Assembly: GCF_913774285.1 (NCBI RefSeq)
Contig: NZ_CAJYHX010000018.1
Coordinates: 1 to 64,000, forward strand
DNA: 64,000 bases
Direction of reading: 5' to 3'
DNA from: an uncultured Sphingomonas sp.
GTDB lineage: Bacteria > Pseudomonadota > Alphaproteobacteria > Sphingomonadales > Sphingomonadaceae
Shown here: one piece after another, positions 38,914 through 47,769 of the stretch
How positions within the stretch are numbered: position 1 is the first letter of the stretch
Layout of the letters: every line of letters begins with the position of its first letter
The notes under the pieces: generated by a model
The model's input: only the letters and a program-made list of their open reading frames with translations
What the model was told of the DNA's origin: nothing
Databases searched by the model: none
Made by a program: the position numbers and the translations under genes

Positions 38914-39828
38914 ATGAGTGCGCGCGCCCCCAAACCCCTCCTCCCTTGGCGGGCAACCGGCGCTGGTGCGCTCGCGCTACTCCTCGGCGGGTGCAACCGC
39001 GGCGTGCTGGACCCGCAAGGGCCGGTCGGCGTCGCCGAGAAGACGCTGCTGCTCAACGCGACCGGCATCATGCTGTGCGTGGTCGTGCCGGTGATGCTCG
39101 CCACGGTCGTCGTCGCCTGGTGGTTCCGCGCGAGCAACACCCGGGCGCACTATCGGCCGACCTGGGCCTATTCGGGCAAGGTCGAGCTCATCATCTGGTC
39201 GATCCCGGCGATGATCATCCTCTTGCTCGGCGGCGTTGCCTGGATCGCCTGCCACGAACTCGATCCGGCCAAGCCGCTCGCCTCGACCCAGCCGGTGCTC
39301 GAGGTGGAGGTGGTATCGCTCGATTGGAAGTGGCTGTTTATCTACCCCAAGCAGGGCATCGCCAGCGTCAACCGGGTCGTTGTGCCGGTGGGGGCGCCGG
39401 TGCACATGAAGCTCACCTCCGCCACGGTGATGAACAGCTTCTTCGTGCCGCAGCTCGGTGGCCAGATCTACACCATGACCGGCATGGTCTCGCAGCTGAA
39501 CCTGATCGCGGATCGCGCGGGCAGCTATGACGGGCTTTCGTCGCAGTTCAGCGGCGACGGCTTCTCCGACATGCACTTCCGCTACGAGGCGGTGCCGCAG
39601 GCGCGCTTCGATGCCTGGGTCGCCGCCACCAAGGCTGCCGGTCCCAAGCTGGATACCGCCAGCTATGTCGCCCTCGCCAAGCCGAGCGCGAACGTGGCGC
39701 CGACGACCTACGCCACGGTCGATCCGACGCTGTTCGGTCGCATCACCACCGGCAAGCCGATCGTGACCGCTGCGGTCACTCCCCATTCCATGGCCGCCGA
39801 TCACGGCGCCAGCAACAAGGGCTATTGA
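38914..39828 (+). CDS. cyoA: Ubiquinol oxidase bo3 subunit II
   Basis: A 304-residue lipoprotein subunit of the cytochrome bo3 ubiquinol oxidase in the inner membrane. Lipobox LLGGC sits near residue 27, two transmembrane helices follow (about 48-70 and 90-112), then the periplasmic cupredoxin-like domain (LDWKWLFIYPKQGIASVN, MNSFFVPQLGGQIYTMTGM). The CuA ligands of cytochrome c oxidases are absent, as expected for a quinol oxidase. First gene of the cyoA-(cyoB-C)-cyoD operon; the next gene starts 3 bp downstream. Confidence 0.95.
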   Translation: MSARAPKPLLPWRATGAGALALLLGGCNRGVLDPQGPVGVAEKTLLLNATGIMLCVVVPVMLATVVVAWWFRASNTRAHYRPTWAYSGKVELIIWSIPAMIILLLGGVAWIACHELDPAKPLASTQPVLEVEVVSLDWKWLFIYPKQGIASVNRVVVPVGAPVHMKLTSATVMNSFFVPQLGGQIYTMTGMVSQLNLIADRAGSYDGLSSQFSGDGFSDMHFRYEAVPQARFDAWVAATKAAGPKLDTASYVALAKPSANVAPTTYATVDPTLFGRITTGKPIVTAAVTPHSMAADHGASNKGY

Positions 39829-39831
39829 CGG

Positions 39832-42501
39832 ATGCTCGGCAAGCTCACCTGGAGTGCCATCCCGTTCGCCGAACCATTGCCGCTGATCACCTCGGCGGTC
39901 GTGCTCGCGGTGATCGGGGGCGTGCTCGCCTGGATCACGGCCAAGGGCCATTGGGGCTATCTGTGGCGCGAATGGATCACCTCGGTCGATCACAAGCGCG
40001 TCGGCATCCTGTACTTCCTGCTCGGGCTGATCATGCTGCTGCGCGGGTTTTCCGACGCGCTGCTGATGCGCACCCACCTGGCCATGGCCACGGGTGTCAA
40101 CCAGGGCTACCTTCCCCCGGAGCATTTCAACCAGATCTTCTCCGCCCACGGCACGATCATGATCTTCTTCGTGGCGATGCCGCTGGTGATGGGGCTGATG
40201 AACTTCGTGCTGCCGCTCCAGCTGGGCGTGCGCGACGTTGCCTTCCCGACGATGAATTCGATCAGCTTCTGGCTGACCGCGTCGGGTGCGCTGCTGATCA
40301 ACGTCAGCCTGTTCATCGGCGAGTTCGCACGCACCGGCTGGCTGGCCTATCCGCCGCTCAGCGAGCTGCAATTCTCGCCCGGGGTGGGCGTCGACTATTA
40401 TCTATGGACGGTGCAGATCTCCGGCGTCGGCACGCTATTGTCGGCCGTCAACCTGGCGACCACCATCCTCAAGATGCGCGCGCCGGGGATGAGCTATACC
40501 CGCATGCCGGTATTCTGCTGGACCGCGCTCGCCTCGAACCTGGTGATCCTGGCGATCTTCCCGATCCTCACCGCCTGCCTCGCGATGCTGACGCTGGACC
40601 GCTATCTCGGCTTCCATTTCTTCACCACCGACGGTGGCGGCAGCGCGATGATGTTCGTCAACCTGATCTGGATGTGGGGCCATCCGGAGGTCTACGCCTT
40701 GGCGCTGCCGGCCTATGGCGTCTATTCGGAGGTCGTCTCCACCTTCTCGAGCAAGCCGCTGTTCGGCTACCGCTCGATGGTCAGCGCGTCGATGGCGATC
40801 TGCGTGCTGTCGTGCATGGTGTGGCTGCACCACTTCTTCACCATGGGCGCGGGTGCGGACGTCAACGCCTTCTTCGGCATCGCCACGATGATCATCGCCG
40901 TGCCGACCGGCGTGAAGATGTTCAACTGGCTGTTCACCATGTATGGCGGCCGCGTCCGCTTCGAAGTGCCGATGCTGTGGACGCTCGGCTTCATGATCAC
41001 CTTCGTGACCGGCGGCCTCACCGGCGTGCTCCTCGCAGTGCCCCCGGTCGACTTCATCGTCCACAATTCGCAGTTCCTCGTCGCCCACTTCCACCACGTC
41101 ATCATCAGCGGCGTCGTGTTCGGGCTGTTCGCCGGCTATACCTACTGGTTCCCCAAGGCGTTCGGCTTCCGCCTGCATGACGGATGGGGCAAGGCGGCCT
41201 TCTGGTGCTGGTTCTTCGGCTTCTACCTCGCCTGGATGCCGATGTACGTGATCGGCCTGATGGGCGCGACGCGCCGGATGCAGCATTACAACGACCCGAG
41301 CTGGCAGCCCTATGAGATCGTCGCGGCATGCGGCGCACTGCTCATCCTGTGCGGCGTGCTCTGCCAGGCGACGCAGCTGATCGTCTCGATCCGCAATCGC
41401 GACAAGCTGCGCGATGTGACCGGCGATCCGTGGGACGGCCGTTCGCTCGAATGGTCGACCACCTCGCCGCCCCCGGCGTTCAACTTCGCGGTGCTCCCCG
41501 ACGTGCGCGGCGAGGAGGCCTATTGGGGCGTGAAGCAGCGCGCGATCGCCCAGCTCCAGCTGGCCGAGGCCCCCGCGTATATGGCCATCGAGCTGCCACG
41601 CGCAACGCCGATCGGGGTGATCACGGCCTTCTTCGTCAGCTTCGCCGGCTTCGGGATGGTCTGGCACATCTGGTGGCTGGTGGCAGCCAGCGTCGCGGCA
41701 GGGTTCGTCGCGCTCGCCAAGTTCGGCTGGCGCCGCGAGGACGAGGTCGAGGTCCCGGCGGCCGAAGTCGCCCGGCTCGACCAGGCCCGGCGCGCCATCC
41801 GCACCGGCGCGCTCGCCGAGGTCACGGCAGACCGGCAGGAGGCCGCGCACGCCGCCGTCGCCCTGGAAGTCACCGATCCCCACCAGCTGGGACATGTCGG
41901 GGCCGACACCAAGCCCGGCGTGCGGGACAACGGCCCTGCCAGCAAGACCGTGGTCGCCGGCTTCGGCTTCTGGGTGTTCCTGCTGACCGACATCGTGATG
42001 TTCTCGGCGCTGTTCGCCACCTATGCGGTGCTGGCCAACGCCACGGACGGCGGGCCGACCTCCAAGATGCTGTTCAGCCGGACGACGGTGGGCATCGAGA
42101 CGGTCTGCCTGCTCTTCTCGACCTTCACCTGCGGCCTCGCCTTCCTCGCGGCCAAGCGGCAGAACGTCGGGGTGACCCAGCTGATGCTCGCGCTCACCGG
42201 CGTGCTCGGTGCCGCGTTCCTCTCGATCGAGCTGCGCGAGTTCGCCAGCATGATCGCGCAAGGCGCGGGTCCGTCGCGATCGGCGTTCCTGTCGGCCTTC
42301 TTCACGCTGGTCGGCTGCCACGGCCTCCACGTCACCGCCGGCCTGGTCTGGCTGGTGTCGCTGTGCGCCCAGATCGCCACCCGCGGGTTCGAGCCGAAGG
42401 TGCAGCGCAAGCTGCTCTGCTTCAGCCTGTTCTGGCACGCCCTGGACATCGTCTGGGTCGCCGTCTTCACCATCGTCTATCTGTTTGGAACCAGCCTATG
42501 A
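39832..42501 (+). CDS. cyoB: Fused ubiquinol oxidase bo3 subunits I and III (CyoB-CyoC)
   Basis: A single 889-residue protein. Residues 1-650 are the catalytic haem-copper subunit I with all key residues at E. coli numbering: haem/copper ligands H106, H284, H333, H334, H419, H421, the Y288 crosslink, D135, E286 and K362 of the proton channels, and quinol-site R71, D75, H98, Q101. Residues about 650-705 form a charged, helix-like linker. Residues 706-889 are subunit III (FGFWVFLLTDIVMFSALFATYAV, LLCFSLFWHALDIVWV) with five helices. In E. coli these are separate genes. There is no stop, and no convincing internal ribosome site before the subunit III part. The stop overlaps cyoD by four bases. 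Confidence 0.96.
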   Translation: MLGKLTWSAIPFAEPLPLITSAVVLAVIGGVLAWITAKGHWGYLWREWITSVDHKRVGILYFLLGLIMLLRGFSDALLMRTHLAMATGVNQGYLPPEHFNQIFSAHGTIMIFFVAMPLVMGLMNFVLPLQLGVRDVAFPTMNSISFWLTASGALLINVSLFIGEFARTGWLAYPPLSELQFSPGVGVDYYLWTVQISGVGTLLSAVNLATTILKMRAPGMSYTRMPVFCWTALASNLVILAIFPILTACLAMLTLDRYLGFHFFTTDGGGSAMMFVNLIWMWGHPEVYALALPAYGVYSEVVSTFSSKPLFGYRSMVSASMAICVLSCMVWLHHFFTMGAGADVNAFFGIATMIIAVPTGVKMFNWLFTMYGGRVRFEVPMLWTLGFMITFVTGGLTGVLLAVPPVDFIVHNSQFLVAHFHHVIISGVVFGLFAGYTYWFPKAFGFRLHDGWGKAAFWCWFFGFYLAWMPMYVIGLMGATRRMQHYNDPSWQPYEIVAACGALLILCGVLCQATQLIVSIRNRDKLRDVTGDPWDGRSLEWSTTSPPPAFNFAVLPDVRGEEAYWGVKQRAIAQLQLAEAPAYMAIELPRATPIGVITAFFVSFAGFGMVWHIWWLVAASVAAGFVALAKFGWRREDEVEVPAAEVARLDQARRAIRTGALAEVTADRQEAAHAAVALEVTDPHQLGHVGADTKPGVRDNGPASKTVVAGFGFWVFLLTDIVMFSALFATYAVLANATDGGPTSKMLFSRTTVGIETVCLLFSTFTCGLAFLAAKRQNVGVTQLMLALTGVLGAAFLSIELREFASMIAQGAGPSRSAFLSAFFTLVGCHGLHVTAGLVWLVSLCAQIATRGFEPKVQRKLLCFSLFWHALDIVWVAVFTIVYLFGTSL

Positions 42502-42884
42502 CCGACCATCCCACGCATGCCGGCCACACCGATACGGCGCCCGGCGAAGAACAGGACAGCTTCCTCTCCGGCAGCGCCGGCTACATCATCGGCCTGCTGC
42601 TGGCGCTGGCGCTGACGGCAACGTCCTTCTGGGCGGCGGAATCCGGGGCGCTCTGGCGCCCCGGCGTACCGATCGGGCTGTGCGTGCTGGCGGTGGCGCA
42701 GATGGGCATCCATCTGGTGTTCTTCCTCCACATCACCACCGCGCCGGACAGCACCAACAACGTCCTCGCGCTTGCCTTCGGCATCATCATCGTGGTGCTC
42801 GTCGTGGTCGGATCGATCTGGATCATGGACAACCTGAACGCCAACATGATGCCGATGGATCAGGCGATGCACATGCAGCCCTGA
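42498..42884 (+). CDS. cyoD: Ubiquinol oxidase bo3 subunit IV
   Basis: A 128-residue assembly subunit with three transmembrane helices, typical of CyoD (GSAGYIIGLLLALALTATSF; VLAVAQMGIHLVFFLHIT; LALAFGIIIVVLVVVGSIWIM). It overlaps the CyoB-CyoC stop as ATGA. The tail is Met-rich (MMPMDQAMHMQP). No cyoE haem O synthase gene follows within the window. Confidence 0.95.
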   Translation: MTDHPTHAGHTDTAPGEEQDSFLSGSAGYIIGLLLALALTATSFWAAESGALWRPGVPIGLCVLAVAQMGIHLVFFLHITTAPDSTNNVLALAFGIIIVVLVVVGSIWIMDNLNANMMPMDQAMHMQP

Positions 42885-42988
42885 CGCCGTGGCGGCCGGG
42901 TGGCCGGAGGACAGTGCCAACGGAAGGCCAGATCGACGACTTCCGACCACCCGCCGCTACCGAGGCTGCGCCGTTCGGGCTCGGCCGC

Positions 42989-43441
42989 TTACATCATCCC
43001 CGGCGCCACCGGAACGGCGTTGCTGAAATCCACGATGTCATCGACCCGCCCGTCCTTGAAGGCGAACAAGAACTCGAAGCGTTTCTCCTGGCACATCCCC
43101 TGGAGCGCGATCACCATCCGCGAGGTTCCGGGCTCCCCGGTCTGATCGATGCTCTCGTCAATCATTTCGACCGCGCAAGACGAGGCGGGCAGCGCATCCC
43201 GAAGCTTGGTGAACGCCGTCGCGCCGTCAGGCGTCAGATATGGCCCCGCCGCCTCCGCACCCTTGGTGTAATAGCCCTCCATCAGGCGCCGAACCTGCTC
43301 GACCCGCTGCATGTCGATGTTCGGGAACACATAGGCCGTCCGCAGGGTCGACACCATGCGCGGCGGCCCATCCGCCGCACTGGCCCCCGTCGCCGCCAGC
43401 ATCAGTGCGAGCGCCAAGACACTTGCTTTCCTTCGCTTCAT
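42989..43441 (-). CDS. Hypothetical exported protein
   Basis: A 150-residue predicted periplasmic protein: signal peptide MKRRKASVLALALMLAATGASA, then a small domain with two cysteines (SSCAVEMID and ALQGMCQEK) that could form a disulfide. ATG at 43441 follows AGAGGGGAAAG. It is convergent with cyoD. Layout resembles small NTF2-like or DUF-type secreted domains, but I cannot assign a family. Confidence 0.75.
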   Translation of the reverse strand: MKRRKASVLALALMLAATGASAADGPPRMVSTLRTAYVFPNIDMQRVEQVRRLMEGYYTKGAEAAGPYLTPDGATAFTKLRDALPASSCAVEMIDESIDQTGEPGTSRMVIALQGMCQEKRFEFLFAFKDGRVDDIVDFSNAVPVAPGMM

Positions 43442-43641
43442 CGCTTTCCCCTCTTGGACGACTCCGATGGATTGATCGCGTACAGCTGGACGAAGTGCCG
43501 CGACGAGCATGGGCTGGCTAGAGGCACCGGCGCCGTGTCTCCCCGGGCCATCGCACCTGGCCGGTCATTCGTCGCGCGGTTCCACAACAGCCGCTGCGCA
43601 ACAGTTCGTTACGTTTGCCGATCTCGTGCGTTGAGCCCGCC

Positions 43642-44847
43642 ATGGCCAAGAAACCCGCATTGCTCTCCCCCGCCGAACGCAGCACCATCCTCGAAGCCAA
43701 CCGCACGCTGAAGATGGCGCGCTCGGCGCATGCCTATGTCCGCGGCAATACCGCCAAATTCTACGACTGGCTCGAAAGCTCGCCGGTTTCCGCGCGGGTA
43801 CCGCAGGGCCCGTCGATCTGGATCTGCGGCGACTGCCATGTCGGCAATCTCGGCCCCCTCTCCAATGGCGACGGCCGGGTCGAGGTGCAGATCCGCGACA
43901 TGGACCAGGCGGTGATCGGCAATCCCGCGCACGACATCATCCGCCTCGGCCTCTCGCTCGCCACCGCCGCGCGCGGGGCCGACCTGCCGGGGGTCGTCAC
44001 CGCGCAGATGCTGGAGGAGATGATGGAAGGCTATGTCGCCGCCATCCACGATCCGACCAGCGGCGACCCCGGCGTCGAGCCCGATGTGGTGCAGAGCGTC
44101 ACGCGCCGCGCGCTGGGTCGCCGCTGGCGCCATCTCGCCAAGGAGCGGCTCGACGCGGTGGAGCCGCAGATCCCGCTCGGCAAGCGTTTCTGGCCGATCG
44201 AGGACAAGGAGCGCGCCGCGCTCGAGGCCGCGCTCGCCAAGCCATCGGTGCTGGGTACCGTGCTTGGCACGGAAGACGCCGATGCGGCGCGCGAGATTCG
44301 CCTCGTCGATGCGGCTTATTGGATGAAGGGGTGCAGTTCGCTCGGGCTGCTGCGCTATGCCACCATTGTCGCGATTCCCGATGACAAGGGGCGCAAGGAC
44401 TATGCGCTGATCGACCTAAAGGAAGCGATCGACCCGATCGCACCCGCCGCACCGGGTGCCGAGCTGCCCGAGGACAATGCCGATCGCGTGGTCGCCGCCG
44501 CGCGTGCGCTCTCGCCGCATCTCGGCAGGCGGATGGCCCCGGTGCGGATGCTGGGCCGCTCGCTGTTCGTCCGCGAACTGGCGCCGCAGGACCTCAAGCT
44601 CGAGCTCGACCAGTTCAGCCGCGGTGAGACGGTGAAGTCGGCCCGCTACCTCGCCTTCGTCGTCGGCAGGGCACATGCCCGGCAGATGGACACCGACGCG
44701 CGCGATGCGTGGCTGGAGATCCTTGCGGCCGATCGCCGCGGCAACCTCGATACGCCGTCCTGGCTGTGGGAGAGCGTCGTCTCGCTCGCCGGCCGCCACG
44801 AGGTCGGCTACCTCGAGCATTGTCGGCGCTATGCCGTTGCGGCCTAG
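43642..44847 (+). CDS. DUF2252 family protein
   Basis: A 401-residue cytosolic protein of the DUF2252 family, distantly related to kinase-like folds. Recognisable segments: WICGDCHVGNLGPL, DMDQAVIGNPAHDIIRLGLSL, LDLKEAIDP, and SARYLAFVVGRAHARQMD. The HGDxHxxN-like (GDCHVGN) and D(F/M)D (DMDQ) motifs match catalytic-loop and metal-binding positions of aminoglycoside-type kinases, so a small-molecule phosphotransferase is plausible. The ATG at 43642 is preferred over an in-frame upstream start. No linked partner gene. Confidence 0.88.
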   Translation: MAKKPALLSPAERSTILEANRTLKMARSAHAYVRGNTAKFYDWLESSPVSARVPQGPSIWICGDCHVGNLGPLSNGDGRVEVQIRDMDQAVIGNPAHDIIRLGLSLATAARGADLPGVVTAQMLEEMMEGYVAAIHDPTSGDPGVEPDVVQSVTRRALGRRWRHLAKERLDAVEPQIPLGKRFWPIEDKERAALEAALAKPSVLGTVLGTEDADAAREIRLVDAAYWMKGCSSLGLLRYATIVAIPDDKGRKDYALIDLKEAIDPIAPAAPGAELPEDNADRVVAAARALSPHLGRRMAPVRMLGRSLFVRELAPQDLKLELDQFSRGETVKSARYLAFVVGRAHARQMDTDARDAWLEILAADRRGNLDTPSWLWESVVSLAGRHEVGYLEHCRRYAVAA

Positions 44848-44978
44848 GTGGCGTCGTAGGCGTAAAGAAGACCTATGTCTCGCGTGCTTCGGAAGCTGCC
44901 TCGCCTCGGACGGGCAATCCAGCGAGCGCGGCCTCGGCCTTTCGACAGCCGAGGACCGCGCATGATCAAGTATTGCGC

Positions 44979-45263
44979 CTATTGCGGACGCGAATCACAG
45001 GTCGTGGTGTTCGCCCAAACATAACAGACGTCGGGCAGCGGCGTGTAATTGTTGGGAGGCGGCTCGCTGGAGCCTGTATCGGGGCAGTGCGGGCCCGCGA
45101 AATAGGACCAACACTCGTTCGGCGTACCAAAACCGCCAGGATTGGCGATACACTGCGCGGCGACCGCCCTGCACTGATCCTGCGTCCAGACGTCATCATC
45201 CTGGACAGGTGCAGCTGCAGCAACCGAACTGACGCAAAGAAGCAGACCGGCAAATATCTTCAT
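44979..45263 (-). CDS. Small secreted cysteine-rich protein
   Basis: A 94-residue predicted exported protein. Signal peptide about 1-19 (MKIFAGLLLCVSSVAAAAP); the mature part has six cysteines (DQC, AQC, NEC, PHC, DVC, TTC), fitting three disulfides, with Pro/Gly/Asn-rich turns (SSEPPPNNYTP). This is a compact disulfide-stabilised architecture. No family recognised. It has an AT-richer upstream region of about 260 bp. Confidence 0.68.
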   Translation of the reverse strand: MKIFAGLLLCVSSVAAAAPVQDDDVWTQDQCRAVAAQCIANPGGFGTPNECWSYFAGPHCPDTGSSEPPPNNYTPLPDVCYVWANTTTCDSRPQ

Positions 45264-45524
45264 AAGCCACTCCTCCCGTTTCGACGCACCTTCGCGAGGT
45301 GCAAACGGAAGGCTAGCGCATCCGCAACTATAAACAAGTCGCGGTATCCGACTGGCGATCTTTGTTTGTTATTGGCTCTGCCGCGACTCATGAAGCTCGC
45401 GACTATCGATGGGGCGAGTACCAGCCGAACCCGGAGGCCCCGCGCGACCACCCAGGCGCATCACGCCAGCGAGCCCGCACCGAAGCGCTTCTTCCCATCA
45501 TCCAAATCTGTCTGGAATGGCCCT

Positions 45525-45615
<91 letters not shown>

Positions 45616-45824
45616 GCTAGGGAGGATACGCGCTTCGGGAGGCCCGAGCAGCGTACCGGTCGCTGTGAGGCGCGGCCACTAGCGCAAAGTTCTGGGGGCC
45701 GCAAGCAGGCTCTTTCAAGTTTTTTCGCGAATGCGGAAGGCGCGTGCGTCGCCCCCCTCCCGGATCGGGAACGTGCAGCCTCGCCACCGTTGCCGTTGCG
45801 CGTCCGCAACCCTAGATTGGGGGC

Positions 45825-46205
45825 ATGTCAGAAACCAATGGTTCGCTTCTTTCCATCGACTCGGGCACGCCGATGCCGCCGATCGCCAGCGCGCGTTTCG
45901 CCATCGGCGACGTGGTGCGCCACCGCCTGCTCGATTTCCGCGGCGTGATCTTCGACGTCGATCCCGTCTTCGCGAACACCGACGAATGGTATGATTCGAT
46001 TCCGGTCGACATGCGGCCGGCCAAGGACCAGCCCTTCTACCATCTGCTCGCCGAAAATGCCGATTCGACCTATATCGCCTATGTCAGCCAGCAGAATCTG
46101 GTGGCGGACGACAGCGACGAGCCGGTCGACCATCCCGGAATCAGCGGGCTTTTCGACAGCTTCGATGCGGGCCGCTACCGGCTGAAGCCGAATCATCGCC
46201 ACTAA
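45825..46205 (+). CDS. hspQ: Heat shock protein HspQ
   Basis: A 126-residue YccV-like protein that, in E. coli, destabilises mutant DnaA and acts as a Lon specificity enhancer. The conserved domain starts at ARFAIGDVVRHRLLDFRGVIFDVDP and runs through WYDSIPVDMRPAKDQPFYHLLAEN and SQQNL. It has a 22-residue N-terminal extension and an acidic C-terminal extension compared with E. coli HspQ (105). Confidence 0.92.
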   Translation: MSETNGSLLSIDSGTPMPPIASARFAIGDVVRHRLLDFRGVIFDVDPVFANTDEWYDSIPVDMRPAKDQPFYHLLAENADSTYIAYVSQQNLVADDSDEPVDHPGISGLFDSFDAGRYRLKPNHRH

Positions 46206-46248
46206 GCGCGCGTGACTCGGAAAATCGCTGTTTCGTCTTGCGGACCGG

Positions 46249-46277
46249 TTGACATTCCCGCCCCCCTCGCATAGTTG
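46249..46277 (+). promoter_or_regulatory. Promoter of rplU-rpmA
   Basis: TTGACA at 46249-46254 is followed, after a 16-17 bp spacer, by ATAGTT (46271-46276), a good sigma-70 type pair. It lies about 65 bp before the rplU start. A stem GCCGAGG/CCTTGGC (46291-46309, one G-U pair) follows in the leader and may be an L21-type regulatory hairpin. Confidence 0.6.
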
Positions 46278-46341
46278 CGCCCTTCCTCCTGCCGAGGTGC
46301 AACCTTGGCGGGCACATGCATTTGAACCAGAGAAGAGACCG

Positions 46342-46647
46342 ATGTTCGCTATCGTGCGCACGGGCGGCAAGCAGTATCGCGTTGCCGCAGGAGACAAGAT
46401 CGTCGTCGAGAAGCTCGACGGCGAAGCCGGTTCGTCGGTGACGCTGGGCGACGTCCTGCTGGCCGGCGAAGGCGGCGAGCTGAAGGCTACCGACGGCCTG
46501 ACCGTTTCTGCCGAAATCGTCGCGCAGGCGAAGGGCGAGAAGGTCATCGTCTTCAAGAAGCGTCGTCGTCACAACTATCGTCGCAAGAACGGCCATCGCC
46601 AGCAGCACACGATCCTCAAGATCACTGCTATCGGCGCGGCCAAGTAA
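46342..46647 (+). CDS. rplU: 50S ribosomal protein L21
   Basis: A 101-residue ribosomal protein of the large subunit. The N-terminal [13 protein letters not shown] and C-terminal [16 protein letters not shown] basic segment are diagnostic. It is followed 30 bp later by rpmA. The usual downstream partners obgE and proB are not adjacent here; they lie 11 kb away on the other strand. Confidence 0.98.
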   Translation: MFAIVRTGGKQYRVAAGDKIVVEKLDGEAGSSVTLGDVLLAGEGGELKATDGLTVSAEIVAQAKGEKVIVFKKRRRHNYRRKNGHRQQHTILKITAIGAAK

Positions 46648-46677
46648 GCGACTGACGAGACACGAGGAGTATAGACA

Positions 46678-46947
46678 ATGGCACATAAGAAGGCAGGCGG
46701 CTCGTCCCGCAACGGTCGCGACTCTGCTGGCCGCCGTCTTGGCGTGAAGAAGTTCGGCGGCGAGACGGTTCTCGCCGGCAACATCCTCGTGCGTCAGCGC
46801 GGCACCAAATTCTACCCGGGTGTGAACGTGGGCATGGGCAAGGACCATACCCTTTTCGCGCTCGTCGAAGGCCGCGTGTCGTTCAAGGAAGGCAAGCTTG
46901 GTCGCAAGTTCTGCTCCGTAGACATGATTGCCGAGGCGGCCGAGTAA
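46678..46947 (+). CDS. rpmA: 50S ribosomal protein L27
   Basis: An 89-residue ribosomal protein whose N-terminus reaches the peptidyl-transferase centre. [20 protein letters not shown] and [12 protein letters not shown] are diagnostic. It is co-transcribed with rplU and followed by a strong terminator. Confidence 0.98.
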   Translation: MAHKKAGGSSRNGRDSAGRRLGVKKFGGETVLAGNILVRQRGTKFYPGVNVGMGKDHTLFALVEGRVSFKEGKLGRKFCSVDMIAEAAE

Positions 46948-47005
46948 CATCGGGCGACCGTACGGGTTGCCCACCAGGGCGACCCGGGTTCGGATGAACC
47001 AACCG

Positions 47006-47042
47006 AAAAAGGGAGACGGGTCGCCCCGGTCTCCCTTTTTTA
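47006..47042 (+). terminator. Rho-independent terminator of rplU-rpmA
   Basis: GGGAGAC-GGG (47011-47020), TCGC, CCC-GGTCTCCC (47025-47035) form a stem with one bulge, followed by TTTTTT. A-run on the other side makes it potentially bidirectional. Confidence 0.88.
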
Positions 47043-47120
47043 TTGCTCCCCTGACACCGCGGTGAAACAGCCATGCCGCAAGGGCGTGCGCAAGAAGCCG
47101 CAGGACCGAGGAGAGTGGTC

Positions 47121-47666
47121 ATGTTCGTGCGGACCCCAAGACTGACGTTACGTCCCGGCTGGCCCGAGGACGCCCCCGCCCTTGCCCGGGCAATCGACCA
47201 TGAGGCGGTGGTGCGCAATCTGTCGCGCGTGCCCTGGCCCTATTCGATCGAAGCGGCCGAGACCTTCCTCCAGCACTGGACCGACACGCGCTTCCTGGTG
47301 TTCGAGCATCAGGGCGGCAGCGTGGCGCTGATCGGCTGCGTCGGCATCGACAGCGTCGGGGATGCGCAGCACGAGCTCGGCTATTGGTACACGCCGTCCG
47401 CCTGGGGCAAGGGCTATGCCACCGAGGCCGCGCGCGGCGTGCTCGCGGCGGCGTACGCAGCGGGCATCCGCCGGGTGACGTCGCGGCATGCGGTCGACAA
47501 CCCCGCCTCGGGGCGCGTCCTGCGCAAGCTGGGGTTCCAGCCGACCGGCGAGGTCGCGCCGCTCTGGTCCAAGGGCCGCGGCAGCGAGATGGCGTGCATC
47601 GGCTTCGAACTCGATCTGGACGCCGAAGACTGCCGATCGGGCCCGCAACCCCGCCTCGCCGCGTGA
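47121..47666 (+). CDS. GNAT N-acetyltransferase, RimJ/RimL type
   Basis: A 181-residue acetyltransferase. VRTPRLTLRPGWPEDA at the start and YWYTPSAWGKGYATEAARGVLAAA give the acetyl-CoA binding motif A (Q/RxxGxG/A variant WGKGYATEA), followed by DNPASGRVLRKLGFQPTG. This pattern is typical of the RimJ/RimL (acetyltransferase 3) subfamily acting on protein N-termini or small molecules. ATG at 47121 follows GAGGAGAG. It lies just past the rplU-rpmA terminator. Confidence 0.88.
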   Translation: MFVRTPRLTLRPGWPEDAPALARAIDHEAVVRNLSRVPWPYSIEAAETFLQHWTDTRFLVFEHQGGSVALIGCVGIDSVGDAQHELGYWYTPSAWGKGYATEAARGVLAAAYAAGIRRVTSRHAVDNPASGRVLRKLGFQPTGEVAPLWSKGRGSEMACIGFELDLDAEDCRSGPQPRLAA

Positions 47667-47675
47667 CACCAATCT

Positions 47676-47701
47676 TATCCTCCCCCGCCAGGGGGAGGAT
47701 A
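47676..47701. repeat. TATCCTCCCCC palindrome, copy 2
   Basis: TATCCTCCCCC, GCCA, GGGGGAGGATA: perfect 11-bp arms, in the gap between the GNAT and TetR genes. It differs from the copy at 19605-19630 by one base. Confidence 0.7.
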
Positions 47702-47769
47702 AGGCGTGGCGCTTCCCCCCGCGCGCAAGCTCGACTAAGCCGGCAACATATGGACACAAGGCCAAGAGC

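Noticed and set aside
40435..42438. A 667-codon frame antisense to the CyoB-CyoC gene
   Set aside because: Low-complexity antisense shadow of a well-conserved gene.
44961..45023. A 20-codon plus-strand frame starting MIKYCAYCGRES with a CxxC pair
   Set aside because: Too short, overlaps the end of the secreted cysteine-rich gene, no ribosome site.
47488..47769. Upstream extension of the TetR gene
   Set aside because: It would run through the GNAT gene in another frame and a palindromic repeat; the helix-turn-helix begins just after the TTG at 47770.
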